From Jiangella anatolica (GTDB taxonomy: Bacteria; Actinomycetota; Actinomycetes; Jiangellales; Jiangellaceae), in the NCBI RefSeq assembly GCF_003236295.1, contig NZ_POTW01000014.1, positions 1-64,000 of the forward strand: a stretch of DNA of 64,000 nucleotides, read 5' to 3'. Numbering within the stretch: the first letter of the stretch is position 1; each line of letters opens with the position of its first letter. Positions 19,306-29,863 of this stretch are shown piece by piece. The notes beneath the pieces are model-generated. The model saw only the letters and a list, made by a program, of their open reading frames with translations, did not search any database and was not told the origin of the DNA. The position numbers and the translations under genes are program-made.

Positions 19306-19922
19306 TCGCGTACGTACGCGGCCAGGTGACGGTGGTCCGGCCGACGGAGGCCGTCATCGACGTCGGCGGCGTCGGGCTGGCGCTGCACTGCACCCCGTCG
19401 ACGACGTCGGCGCTGCGGCTGGGCGAGGTCGCCCAGCTGGCCGCCAGCCTCGTCGTCCGGGAGGAGTCGCTGACGCTGTACGGCTTCGCCGACGAGGACG
19501 AGAAGACGGTGTTCGAGCTGCTCCAGACCGCGTCGGGCGTCGGCCCGCGGCTGGCGCAGGCGATGCTGTCGGTGCACTCGCCCGACGACCTGCGCCGCGC
19601 CGTCGCCACCGAGGACCTCGTCGCGCTGACGAAGGTCCCCGGCATCGGCAAGAAGGGCGCCCAGCGCATCGTCATCGAGCTGAAGGACAAGCTCGGCATG
19701 CCCGGCGGCGGCCCGTCGCTGGCGGCCGTCCCGTCCGCGCCCGCGCCCGGCGGCGACGGCTGGCAGGGCCAGGTGCACGAGGCACTCCTCGGCCTGGGCT
19801 GGTCCACCCGTGAGGCCGACCGCGCCGTCGAGTCCGTCTCCGGCGAGCTCAACGGTGAGGCCGACGGCATGGACGTCTCGACCCTGCTGCGCAAGGCGCT
19901 GCGGACGCTGGCCCGGACATGA
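19302..19922 (+). CDS. ruvA: Holliday junction branch migration protein, DNA-binding subunit
   Basis: The 206-residue protein forms the tetramer that holds the junction while RuvB drives migration. The N-terminal OB-fold domain (about 1-62) is followed by tandem helix-hairpin-helix motifs (G-V-G-P-R-L-A and G-I-G-K-K-G-A, about residues 78-125) and a flexible linker. The end is the RuvB-contacting domain III with A-L-L-G-L-G-W. The GTG start overlaps ruvC and the stop overlaps ruvB, so the three are translationally coupled. Confidence 0.96.
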   Translation: MIAYVRGQVTVVRPTEAVIDVGGVGLALHCTPSTTSALRLGEVAQLAASLVVREESLTLYGFADEDEKTVFELLQTASGVGPRLAQAMLSVHSPDDLRRAVATEDLVALTKVPGIGKKGAQRIVIELKDKLGMPGGGPSLAAVPSAPAPGGDGWQGQVHEALLGLGWSTREADRAVESVSGELNGEADGMDVSTLLRKALRTLART

Positions 19923-20995
19923 GCGTCCCCGACGACCACGTGCACCGGCTGGTGGGCGGCGACGCCGACCAGGAGGAACGCACCGTCGAGGCGGCGCTGC
20001 GGCCGCGCACGCTGGCCGAGTTCGTCGGGCAGGAGCGGCTGCGCGAGCAGCTCTCGCTCGTCCTCGACGCGGCCCGGGCGCGGGGGAGAAGCGCGGACCA
20101 CATCCTGCTGTCCGGCCCGCCCGGCCTCGGCAAGACGACCTTGGCGATGATCGTCGCCGCCGAGATGGGCGTGCCGCTGCGCATCACCAGCGGCCCGGCC
20201 ATCCAGCACGCCGGCGACCTCGCCGCGATCCTGTCCTCGGTGAACGAGGGCGACGTGCTGTTCTTCGACGAGATCCACCGGATGGCCCGGCCCGCGGAGG
20301 AGATGCTCTACACCGCGATGGAGGACTTCCGCGTCGACGTCGTCGTCGGCAAGGGCCCCGGCGCAACGGCCATCCCGCTGGAGCTGCCGCACTTCACCAT
20401 GGTCGGCGCGACGACGCGGACCGGTCTGCTGCCCGGGCCGCTGCGCGACCGGTTCGGCTTCACCGGTCACCTGGAGCTGTACGAGCCGGCCGAGCTGGAG
20501 CTGGTGCTGCGCCGCTCGGCCGGGCTGCTGGACGTGCAGCTGAAGGGCGACGGGACCGGCGAGATCGCCGGCCGGTCCCGTGGCACACCCCGGATCGCGA
20601 ACCGGCTGCTGCGCCGGGTCCGGGACTTCGCCGAGGTCCGCGGCAACGGCGTCATCACCGGCGACGTCGCCCGGGCGGCGCTCAAGGTCTTCGCCGTCGA
20701 CGAGCTGGGGCTGGACCGGCTGGACCGGGCCGTGCTGACGGCGCTGTGCAAGAGCTTCGGCGGGGGACCGGTCGGGCTCGGGACGCTCGCGGTCGCCGTC
20801 GGGGAGGAGCGCGAGACCGTCGAGGAGGTGGCCGAGCCGTTCCTCGTGCGGGCCGGGCTGCTGGCCCGCACCCCGCGTGGGCGCGTCGCGACCCCTGCCG
20901 CGTGGAGCCATCTCGGGCTGGCCGTGCCGGCGCAGACGGCGTTCGGACGCGGGTTCGACGAGCCCGACCTGTTCTCGGCCGCCGATGGTGCGTAA
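19919..20995 (+). CDS. ruvB: Holliday junction branch migration ATPase
   Basis: The 358-residue AAA+ motor has Walker [10 protein letters not shown] and Walker B F-F-D-E-I-H-R. The sensor/arginine-finger region is G-A-T-T-R-T-G-L-L, and a winged-helix C-terminal domain ends in F-G-R-G-F-D. It is full length. The ATG start overlaps the ruvA stop (ATGA). Its stop is followed by a 109-base gap to yajC. Confidence 0.97.
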   Translation: MSVPDDHVHRLVGGDADQEERTVEAALRPRTLAEFVGQERLREQLSLVLDAARARGRSADHILLSGPPGLGKTTLAMIVAAEMGVPLRITSGPAIQHAGDLAAILSSVNEGDVLFFDEIHRMARPAEEMLYTAMEDFRVDVVVGKGPGATAIPLELPHFTMVGATTRTGLLPGPLRDRFGFTGHLELYEPAELELVLRRSAGLLDVQLKGDGTGEIAGRSRGTPRIANRLLRRVRDFAEVRGNGVITGDVARAALKVFAVDELGLDRLDRAVLTALCKSFGGGPVGLGTLAVAVGEERETVEEVAEPFLVRAGLLARTPRGRVATPAAWSHLGLAVPAQTAFGRGFDEPDLFSAADGA

Positions 20996-21104
20996 CCTTC
21001 CGGCGATGCACGGGTAGACTCGTCCTTTCGGCGGTCGTCCGGACCGCCCGCCACTGCATGGCGTCCGCCGCGCCGGTCGCTCTCGGAAGGAAGCTAGTCC
21101 TCTC

Positions 21105-21497
21105 ATGGAAGCACTGCTGCTCCCGATCCTGCTGATCGCCGTCTTCTACTTCCTGCTCATCCGCCCGCAGCAGAAGCAGCGGCGGCAGATGACGGAGCTG
21201 CAGCAGTCGGTCCAGCCGGGTACGAAGGTCATGACGACGGCCGGCCTGCTGGCCACGGTCGTCGAGATCGACGACGACGAGGTCGTCCTCGAGGTCGCGC
21301 CGGGCGTGCACAGCCGCTACGTGCGCCGCGCCATCGCCAACGTCGTCCAGCCGAAGGAGCCGGTCGCCGACACCACCCCGGCCGACGACGCGCCGGGCGC
21401 CTCCGACGACGTCGCCGACGTCGAGCTCGAGGCGCCGAAGCACGAGCCGGCGCAGGCCAAGGCCGAGGACCGCACGAACGGCGACGACATCCGCTGA
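21105..21497 (+). CDS. yajC: Sec translocon accessory protein YajC
   Basis: The 130-residue protein has an N-terminal membrane helix (about residues 4-19), then R-P-Q-Q-K-Q-R-R and the conserved V-M-T-T-A-G-L core, and ends in an acidic, low-complexity tail. YajC associates with SecDF and the SecYEG channel. In Streptomyces and Mycobacterium the next genes are secD and secF. Here the next gene, 45 bases on, is apt, so the SecDF genes are missing from this locus. A GGAAGG site precedes the ATG. Confidence 0.9.
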   Translation: MEALLLPILLIAVFYFLLIRPQQKQRRQMTELQQSVQPGTKVMTTAGLLATVVEIDDDEVVLEVAPGVHSRYVRRAIANVVQPKEPVADTTPADDAPGASDDVADVELEAPKHEPAQAKAEDRTNGDDIR

Positions 21498-21542
21498 CCT
21501 CGGCGTGGCCGGGCACATCGGCACGCGCTACCCTCTGACCTC

Positions 21543-22088
21543 GTGACGACGCCGCCGGCCATCGCCGACTCCGACCGCGACCTGCTGCTCTCCCGCATCC
21601 GGGACGTCCCGGACTGGCCGGAACCCGGCGTGGTGTTCAAGGACATCACCCCGCTGCTGCGCGACCCCGCCGCGTTCGACACGATGACCGAGCTGCTCGG
21701 CGCCGTCGGCGGCGACGACGTCGACGTCGTGGTGGGCATCGAGGCGCGCGGGTTCATCCTCGGCGCGCCGGTCGCGCACCGGCTCGGCGCAGGCTTCGTT
21801 CCGGTGCGCAAGCAGGGCAAGCTGCCGTGGCAGACGACGGCCGCCAGCTACTCGCTGGAGTACGGCGAGGCCACCATCGAGGTCCACGTCGACGCGTTCC
21901 AGCCCGGCGAGCGCGTCTTGATCGTCGACGACGTGCTGGCCACCGGCGGCACCGTGCGCGCGACGGTCGACCTGGTGCGCGGCGCGGGAGCCCACGTCAT
22001 CGGCGTCGGGATCCTCATGGAGCTGGGCTTCCTGAACGGCCGCGACAAGCTCGCCGACGTCAACGTGCACTCACTGCTCCTGGTCTGA
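21543..22088 (+). CDS. apt: Adenine phosphoribosyltransferase
   Basis: The 181-residue type I phosphoribosyltransferase salvages adenine with PRPP to make AMP. The PRPP-binding loop V-L-I-V-D-D-V-L-A-T-G-G-T is intact, and the family's G-I-E-A-R-G-F and R-K-x-G-K-L-P segments are present. The GTG start lies 45 bases after yajC. The usual actinobacterial order is secF-apt-relA; apt and relA are retained, with one small membrane gene between them. Confidence 0.94.
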   Translation: MTTPPAIADSDRDLLLSRIRDVPDWPEPGVVFKDITPLLRDPAAFDTMTELLGAVGGDDVDVVVGIEARGFILGAPVAHRLGAGFVPVRKQGKLPWQTTAASYSLEYGEATIEVHVDAFQPGERVLIVDDVLATGGTVRATVDLVRGAGAHVIGVGILMELGFLNGRDKLADVNVHSLLLV

Positions 22089-22097
22089 GCCCGGACG

Positions 22098-22352
22098 ATG
22101 GAGGCGGCGGCGCTGTTCATGGCGCCGTTCGCGTTGTCCGTCCTGGCGGCGCTCGTCGTGCGGCGGTGGTGGGCCCTGGTCGTGCCGGCGGTCGCCGTTC
22201 CGCTCTACTACGCCGGCCTGCGGTACGGCTGGTGGGGTGATGGCGTGGGCGATGGCGCGTGGCTCCTGCTGGCCGCGTTCCTGACGGCGGTCGCCGTCGC
22301 GGGCTGCGCCGTCGTCATCGGAGTGTTCCGGCTCCTCGCCCGGCGTCCCTGA
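22098..22352 (+). CDS. Small hydrophobic membrane protein of unknown function
   Basis: The 84-residue product begins 9 bases after apt. It has two to three hydrophobic helices (about 5-20, 26-42, 55-78) separated by a Trp/Tyr/Gly-rich loop, and ends with R-R-P. No known family is recognised. It is encoded in an operon position between apt and relA; codon use is like its neighbours and it ends before the relA promoter region. It might be a lineage-specific membrane protein. Confidence 0.5.
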   Translation: MEAAALFMAPFALSVLAALVVRRWWALVVPAVAVPLYYAGLRYGWWGDGVGDGAWLLLAAFLTAVAVAGCAVVIGVFRLLARRP

Positions 22353-22483
22353 CGGTCCTCCACCGGCGCAGGGGCTCTACCGCTTCACCGGGAACGCAGG
22401 CGTCATGCGACACGGGATTTCGTGCCGAACGTGATCATTCCGGCCGGTGGTCGCCGGCTGGCATCGCGCTGCGTTACCCGCCG

Positions 22484-22509
22484 GGAACAGCGACCCCCTA
22501 AACTGTGTT
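22484..22509 (+). promoter_or_regulatory. Possible SigR-type (ECF) promoter of relA
   Basis: GGAAC (22484-22488) and GTT (22507-22509) are separated by exactly 18 bases, matching the GGAAT-N18-GTT pattern of actinobacterial SigR. The relA start codon is at 22540. In Streptomyces coelicolor relA is reported as a SigR target. An overlapping TAAACT (22499-22504) could be a housekeeping -10. Confidence 0.4.
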
Positions 22510-22539
22510 GTGTCCTTCACACGGGACGAGAGGGGGCCT

Positions 22540-24843
<2,304 letters not shown>

Positions 24844-24885
24844 CATCGCGCTGACGCGCAAGGAAGCTCGGGTGCCGGGCGCGCG

Positions 24886-26589
24886 TCAGCTGGTGAACTC
24901 CTCCAGCGCCTGCTGGGCCTGCTCCAGCCAGGACCTGCGCGCCTCGATGGCCTCCTCGGCCTCGCGCAGCTTCCGGTCGTTGCCGGCCTCGCGCGCCTTC
25001 GCCGCCTTCGACTCCAGGTCGGCGATCGACGCCTCCAGCTGGGTGACGGTGGCCTGGGCGCGGGCCCGCGCCTCCGGGTTGGAGCGCTGCCACTCGTTCT
25101 GCTCAGCCTCGCGGATGGCGTCCTCGACCCGGCGCATGCGACCCTCGACCGAGCGCATCGCGTCGCGCGGGACGTGGCCCGCCTCCTCCCAGCGCTCCTG
25201 CAGGACGCGCAGCTGCTGACGGGCCTGCTTCCAGTCGGTGATCGGCAGCAGGGCCTCGGCCTCGGCCAGGATGCCCTCCTTGACCTGCAGGTTCGCCAGC
25301 TGCTCGTCGTCGCGCTCGGACTGGTGCGCGGTGCGGGCGCCGAAGAAGGTGTCCTGCGCGGCACGGAACCGCTTCCACAGGCTGTCCTCCACGCCGCGCG
25401 GCGCCGGCCCGGCGGCCTTCCACTGCTGCATCAGCTCGCGGTAGCGCCGCGACGTCGGGCCCCAGTCGGTCGAGGTGCAGATCTCCTCGGCCTCGGCCAG
25501 GATCCGCTCCTTGATGACGCGCGCCTCGTCGCGGCGCTCGGCCAGCTCGGAGAAGTGCGACTTGCGCCGCCGGGTGTAGTGCGTGCGGGCCGAGGAGAAC
25601 CGGCGCCACAGCTCGTCGTCGGTGCCGCGGTCCAGCCGGGGCAGCGACTTCCACTCCTCCAGCAGCGCGCGCAGCGTGTCGGCGCCGTTGCGCCAGTCGT
25701 TGCCCTCGGCGATGCTCTCGGCCTGCGACGCGATCTGCTCCTTGCGACCGCGCGCCTCCTCCAGCGCCTTGGCCCGGGCGGCGCGACGCTCGGCCCGCCG
25801 CTCGGCGATGCGGGCGTCCAGCGCGTCGAGCCGGGCGGACAGCGCGGCGAGGTCGCCGATCGCGTGCGCCTCGGCCAGCTGGGCGCGGACCTTCGCCATG
25901 CCCTGCGCGGTGTCGTCGGGCGCGGCGGCGCCGGACTCCAGCCGGGTCTCGAGCAGGTCGACCTGGACCGCGAGGTCCTCGTACTTGCGGATGAAGAAGG
26001 CCAGCGCCTCCTCGGGCTTGCCGACCTGCCACGAGCCGATGCTCCGCTCGCCCTCGGCGGTGCGGACGTACACCTCGCCGGTCTCGTCGACCCGGCCCCA
26101 CTCGTTGGACGCGACGGTCGGCGCGGGCGGACCGGCCGGCGCCTCCTCGGCGGCCGCCTCGGCCGCAGCCGGCTCGGGCGTGGGCGCGGCCTCGGCGGCG
26201 GCCGGCTCGGGTGTCGGCTCCGCGACGGGCTCGGGCGTGGGCGCGGCCTCGGCGGCGGCCGGCTCGGGTGTCGGCTCCGCGACGGGCTCGGGTGTCGGCG
26301 CTGCCTCGGCTGCGACGGGCTCAGGCTCGGGCGTCGGCTCCGCGACGGACTCGGGCTCCGGCTCGGCAGCGGGCGGCGCGGGCTCGGCCTCGGCAGCGGC
26401 CGGCTCGGGCGTGGGCGCGGCCTCGGCGGCGGCCGGCTCGGGCGTCGGCTCCGCGACGGGCTCGGGCGCGGCTTCGGGCTCCGGCGCCGGCTCGGCAGCG
26501 GCGGCGGGGGACTCGGGGGCCGTGGGCTCGACCTCGGCGGCGGGCGTCGCCGCGTCGTCGTGCTCGGGGCTACCAGTCGTGTTCGTCAC
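24886..26589 (-). CDS. DUF349 coiled-coil protein with a Pro/Glu/Ala repeat N-terminus
   Basis: The 567-residue protein has two parts. Residues about 10-160 are almost entirely Pro, Glu, Ala and Thr in PTPEP-type repeats, presumably unstructured and strongly acidic. The rest carries consecutive DUF349 repeats, each about 70 residues, with recurrent W-K-x-x-x-R and L-W-x-R-F/Y-x-A motifs and long helices rich in Arg and Glu. DUF349 proteins are widespread in actinobacteria next to relA; their role is not settled. A GTG start with GAGGA in front is preferred. The gene faces relA, with stops 42 bases apart. Confidence 0.75.
   Translation of the reverse strand: MTNTTGSPEHDDAATPAAEVEPTAPESPAAAAEPAPEPEAAPEPVAEPTPEPAAAEAAPTPEPAAAEAEPAPPAAEPEPESVAEPTPEPEPVAAEAAPTPEPVAEPTPEPAAAEAAPTPEPVAEPTPEPAAAEAAPTPEPAAAEAAAEEAPAGPPAPTVASNEWGRVDETGEVYVRTAEGERSIGSWQVGKPEEALAFFIRKYEDLAVQVDLLETRLESGAAAPDDTAQGMAKVRAQLAEAHAIGDLAALSARLDALDARIAERRAERRAARAKALEEARGRKEQIASQAESIAEGNDWRNGADTLRALLEEWKSLPRLDRGTDDELWRRFSSARTHYTRRRKSHFSELAERRDEARVIKERILAEAEEICTSTDWGPTSRRYRELMQQWKAAGPAPRGVEDSLWKRFRAAQDTFFGARTAHQSERDDEQLANLQVKEGILAEAEALLPITDWKQARQQLRVLQERWEEAGHVPRDAMRSVEGRMRRVEDAIREAEQNEWQRSNPEARARAQATVTQLEASIADLESKAAKAREAGNDRKLREAEEAIEARRSWLEQAQQALEEFTS
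26140..26480 (-). repeat. Imperfect tandem repeat encoding PTPEP-rich segment
   Basis: Inside the DUF349 gene a 57-base (19-codon) unit is repeated head to tail. Two nearly identical copies lie at about 26184-26297, and degenerate partial copies extend toward 26480. The encoded unit is E-A-A-P-T-P-E-P-V-A-E-P-T-P-E-P-A-A-A. Such repeats tend to vary in copy number between strains. Confidence 0.7.
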
Positions 26590-26605
26590 GGTGTCCTCAT
26601 CCGGG

Positions 26606-27400
26606 TCAGGCGGTGGTGACGGTGTCGAGGGTGACCGGGGTGATGGGCGCGCCATCCTCCGATCCATTGTCGGTGCCGCCGTCCGCGATACCAGTGATCA
26701 CGTCCAGACCAGTGGTGATCTGTCCGAAGACGGTGTAGTCGGGTGGTAGCTGGGAGTCGCCGTACACCAGGAAGAACTGGCTGCCGTTGGTGTTCGGGCC
26801 GGAGTTGGCCATGGCCACGGTACCGGCCGGGTAAGTGGCGCCGTCGGTGTTCTCGTTGTCGTACTCGTAGCCGGGGCTGCCCCCGCCGGTGCCGGTCGGG
26901 TCGCCGCACTGCAGCACCTTGAGCGAGGCCGACGACGTCAGCCGGTGGCAGGTCGTGCCGTCGTAGTACCCGGCCGCGGCCAGGAAGGCCAGTGAGTTGA
27001 CGGTGCAGGGTGCGCCGGCGTCGAGCGTCACGGTGACCGGCGCGCCGTTGATCGTCAGCGTCGCGGTGGTCGGCAGCGGCGTCTCCAGGGCGGCCGGGTC
27101 GATCGCCGGCGGCGCGCCGAGGTTCGGGACGGCCGACTCGCCGGAGGTGCGGTAGTCGCAGACGCCACCGGCCGGCGCAGACGGCGTGGACTCCGGGCCG
27201 GACGCGACGGGGTCGTCGTCGCCGCCGAGCGCGCCGGTCACCAGCAGCGTGCCCATGACGAGGGCCACGGCTACGATCACGGCGCCGACGACGATGCCGA
27301 TCCGGCGTCGGCGCGCTGTCTCCGCGGCCCGGCGGGCCTGCTGGCGCTCGTAGTGCTTGCGCGCGAGCTCGTGTCGCCGTTGCTTGGCGCTCTGGGCCAC
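26606..27400 (-). CDS. Membrane-anchored cyclophilin-type peptidyl-prolyl isomerase
   Basis: The 264-residue protein has a basic cytoplasmic start (residues 1-32), one membrane helix (about 34-56), a short linker, and an extracytoplasmic cyclophilin domain (about 95-262). The domain keeps C-H-R-L (catalytic Arg region), N-T-N-G-S-Q-F-F and F-G-Q-I-T. Four Cys residues in the domain may form disulfides outside the cell. It corresponds in position to ppiB (Rv2582) near relA in Mycobacterium. The GTG start has GGAGGA upstream. It likely helps fold exported proteins. Confidence 0.85.
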   Translation of the reverse strand: MAQSAKQRRHELARKHYERQQARRAAETARRRRIGIVVGAVIVAVALVMGTLLVTGALGGDDDPVASGPESTPSAPAGGVCDYRTSGESAVPNLGAPPAIDPAALETPLPTTATLTINGAPVTVTLDAGAPCTVNSLAFLAAAGYYDGTTCHRLTSSASLKVLQCGDPTGTGGGSPGYEYDNENTDGATYPAGTVAMANSGPNTNGSQFFLVYGDSQLPPDYTVFGQITTGLDVITGIADGGTDNGSEDGAPITPVTLDTVTTA

Positions 27401-27553
27401 CGGCCAATCCTCCCGCTCCGTCGAGAAAACGTTCAGGGCGGGCGCGGCGACCCCCCTTCGCGTCTGTGCTACGCGGAGACAGTCTAGGCAGTACACGGGC
27501 CGAATCAGATAACGAGTTCGCGGCGATGAGTGGCCCGCCGGTAACCTTCCGGG

Positions 27554-28210
27554 GTGCTCCTGCTCACCGTCGTCGCCCCCGTGCTGGGCACCAACTGCTA
27601 CGTCGTGGCGACCGGCCGCGGCGGCGAGTGCCTCGTGATCGACCCGGGCATCGGCGTCGGCGAGCTGCTGGAGAAGACGCTCGCGGAGCACGCGCTGCGT
27701 CCGGCCGCCGTCCTGGTGACGCACGGCCACCTCGACCACACGTATGGGCTGACCGGCCTCGGCGACGTCCCCGTCCACCTGCACGAGGCCGACGCGTACC
27801 GGCTGACGGACCCGCTCGGCTCGCTCGGCCCGCAGCTGGCGACGCAGTTCGCGCAGTTCGGCGCGGACTGGACGCCGCCGTCCGACGTCCGGCCGTTCAC
27901 CGGCGCCGAGACCGCGCTGGACGTCGCCGGCGTCGGCCTGCGGGCGATCCACGCGCCCGGCCATACCGAGGGGTCGACGCTCTACTGGGCGCCCGACGAC
28001 GGCGTCGTCTTCACCGGCGACGTGCTGTTCGCGGGCACCGTGGGCCGCACCGACCTGCCCGGCGGCGACGACGCGCTCATGCGCACGACGCTGACCCGGC
28101 TCGCGGCGGCCGGCGGACTGCCCGGTACGACCACCGTCCACCCCGGCCACGGCCCGGCGTCGACCCTCGACCGGGAACGCGCATCCAACCCGTACCTGCG
28201 AGGACTGTAG
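27554..28210 (+). CDS. Metallo-beta-lactamase-fold hydrolase (glyoxalase II-like)
   Basis: The 218-residue protein has the zinc-binding signature T-H-G-H-L-D-H (His57, His59, Asp61, His62), a later [13 protein letters not shown] with the bridging Asp, and a final H-P-G-H-G. It resembles hydroxyacylglutathione hydrolase/glyoxalase II proteins and Rv2581c, which sits in the same place before hisS. Actinobacteria mostly lack glutathione, so the natural substrate is probably another thioester or an unknown compound. It diverges from the cyclophilin gene across a 153-base gap, and hisS follows 4 bases after its stop. Confidence 0.85.
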   Translation: MLLLTVVAPVLGTNCYVVATGRGGECLVIDPGIGVGELLEKTLAEHALRPAAVLVTHGHLDHTYGLTGLGDVPVHLHEADAYRLTDPLGSLGPQLATQFAQFGADWTPPSDVRPFTGAETALDVAGVGLRAIHAPGHTEGSTLYWAPDDGVVFTGDVLFAGTVGRTDLPGGDDALMRTTLTRLAAAGGLPGTTTVHPGHGPASTLDRERASNPYLRGL

Positions 28211-28214
28211 AGAC

Positions 28215-29477
28215 GTGAACGCACCATCCTTCCGTGCCCCGCGAGGCACGTTCGATCTCGTGTCGCCGCGTGGCGAGGCCATGCTCGCCGTCCGCGACGC
28301 GCTCGCCGCGCCGCTGCGCTCGGCCGGCTACGGCTACGTCGAGACGCCGTCGTTCGAGGAGACGGCGCTGTTCGCCCGCGGCGTCGGCGAGTCCACCGAC
28401 ATCGTCACCAAGGAGATGTACTCCTTCACCACCCGCGGCGGCGACGACGTGACGCTGCGGCCGGAGGGGACGGCGCCGGTGCTGCGCGCCGTCCTGGAGA
28501 ACAACCTGCACCGCGGCGCGCTGCCGCTCAAGCTCTGGTACTCCGGCTCGTACTACCGCTACGAGCGGCCGCAGAAGGGCCGGTACCGGCACTTCTCCCA
28601 GGTCGGCGCGGAGGTCGTCGGCACCGAGGACCCGGCCAGCGACGCCGAGCTGATCGTGCTCGCCGTCGACGGCTACCGAGCGCTCGGGCTGACCGGCGTG
28701 CGGGTGCTGGTGAACACCATCGGCTCGAACGAGTCGCGGCCGGCCTACCGGGCGGCGCTGCAGGAGTACCTGCGCGGCCTGGACCTGGACGAGGAGACCG
28801 CGCGCCGGGTGGAGATCAACCCGCTGCGGGTGCTCGACGACAAACGGCCGGAGATCCAGAAGTCGCTGGCCGAGGCGCCGCTGATCACCGACTTCCTGGG
28901 GCCGTCGGACCGCGCCCACCACGACACCGTCCGCGCCCTGCTGACGGCCGCCGGCGTGGAGTTCGAGGACGACCCGCGGCTGGTCCGCGGCCTGGACTAC
29001 TACACCCGCACACTGTTCGAGTTCGTCCACGACGGGCTCGGCTCCCAGTCCGCGGTCGGCGGCGGCGGCCGCTACGACGGGCTGGCCGAGGTGATCGGCG
29101 GCCCGTCGCTGCCCGGCGTCGGCTTCGGGCTGGGCGCGGACCGCACGCTGCTGGCGATGGAGGCCGAGGGGCTGCCGCTGCCCGGCCGCACCGGTGTCGA
29201 CGTGTTCGCCGTTCCTCTCGGTGCGGAGGCCGCGTCGTGGGCGTTCGCGCTGGTCACGTCGCTGCGACGGGAGGGCGTGGCGGCCGATCTGGCGACCGGC
29301 GGCCGCGGCCTCAAGGGCGCGATGAAGGCCGCGGACCGCAGCGGCGCCAAGTACGCCGTCGTGGTGGGGGAGCGCGACCTTGACGAGGGCGTGGCTCAGG
29401 TGAAGGACCTCGCCACCGGCGAGCAGCAGGCCGTCTCGGTGAACGGCCTGGTCACACACCTCAAGCGGCTGGTGTAG
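28215..29477 (+). CDS. hisS: Histidyl-tRNA synthetase
   Basis: The 420-residue class II synthetase contains F-R-A-P-R-G-T-F-D at the start, motif 2 [12 protein letters not shown], the histidine A loop L-V-R-G-L-D-Y-Y-T, and motif 3 F-G-L-G-A-D-R. An anticodon-binding domain ends the protein. It charges tRNA-His. The GTG start is 4 bases after the MBL gene, so the pair is probably one operon. The last 17 bases overlap the convergent YCII gene. Confidence 0.95.
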   Translation: MNAPSFRAPRGTFDLVSPRGEAMLAVRDALAAPLRSAGYGYVETPSFEETALFARGVGESTDIVTKEMYSFTTRGGDDVTLRPEGTAPVLRAVLENNLHRGALPLKLWYSGSYYRYERPQKGRYRHFSQVGAEVVGTEDPASDAELIVLAVDGYRALGLTGVRVLVNTIGSNESRPAYRAALQEYLRGLDLDEETARRVEINPLRVLDDKRPEIQKSLAEAPLITDFLGPSDRAHHDTVRALLTAAGVEFEDDPRLVRGLDYYTRTLFEFVHDGLGSQSAVGGGGRYDGLAEVIGGPSLPGVGFGLGADRTLLAMEAEGLPLPGRTGVDVFAVPLGAEAASWAFALVTSLRREGVAADLATGGRGLKGAMKAADRSGAKYAVVVGERDLDEGVAQVKDLATGEQQAVSVNGLVTHLKRLV

Positions 29478-29808
29478 GCGGCGGCTGGAGGAACGGCCGC
29501 ACCTCGACCCTGCGGTTGCAGGCCCGCGACGCCTCGGTGGCCAGCCGCAGCGCGGCGTCGAGGTCGGCCGCCTCCATCACCCAGAAGCCGGCCAGGAACT
29601 CCTTCGACTCCACGAACGGGCCGTCGGTCATCAGCGCCTCGCCGTGCCGGTTGTCGATGACGGTGGCCGACTCGGGACCGCCGAGTCCGCCGGCGAACAC
29701 CCAGTGGCCGTCGGCCTGGATGCGCTCGTTGTAGGCGCGGATGTCCGCCAGCTCCTCCTCGGTGGCGGAGTTGGTCCGGTCGTCGATCACGGACACCAGG
29801 AACTGCAT
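29461..29808 (-). CDS. YCII/DGPF-domain protein
   Basis: The 115-residue protein has the family pattern: M-Q-F-L-V at the start, an [11 protein letters not shown] strand, and the [15 protein letters not shown] core that names the DGPF group. Ferredoxin-like fold; members occur near sigma factors and oxidoreductases but function is unknown. It overlaps the end of hisS by 17 bases on the opposite strand and diverges from the radical-SAM gene across 55 bases. A GGAGGAGAC run precedes the ATG. Confidence 0.8.
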   Translation of the reverse strand: MQFLVSVIDDRTNSATEEELADIRAYNERIQADGHWVFAGGLGGPESATVIDNRHGEALMTDGPFVESKEFLAGFWVMEAADLDAALRLATEASRACNRRVEVRPFLQPPPTPAA

Positions 29809-29863
29809 GGGTCGTCTCCTCCGGAAAGTTGCGAACTGTCCGAACGTGTGTTCGAATGGCTGA

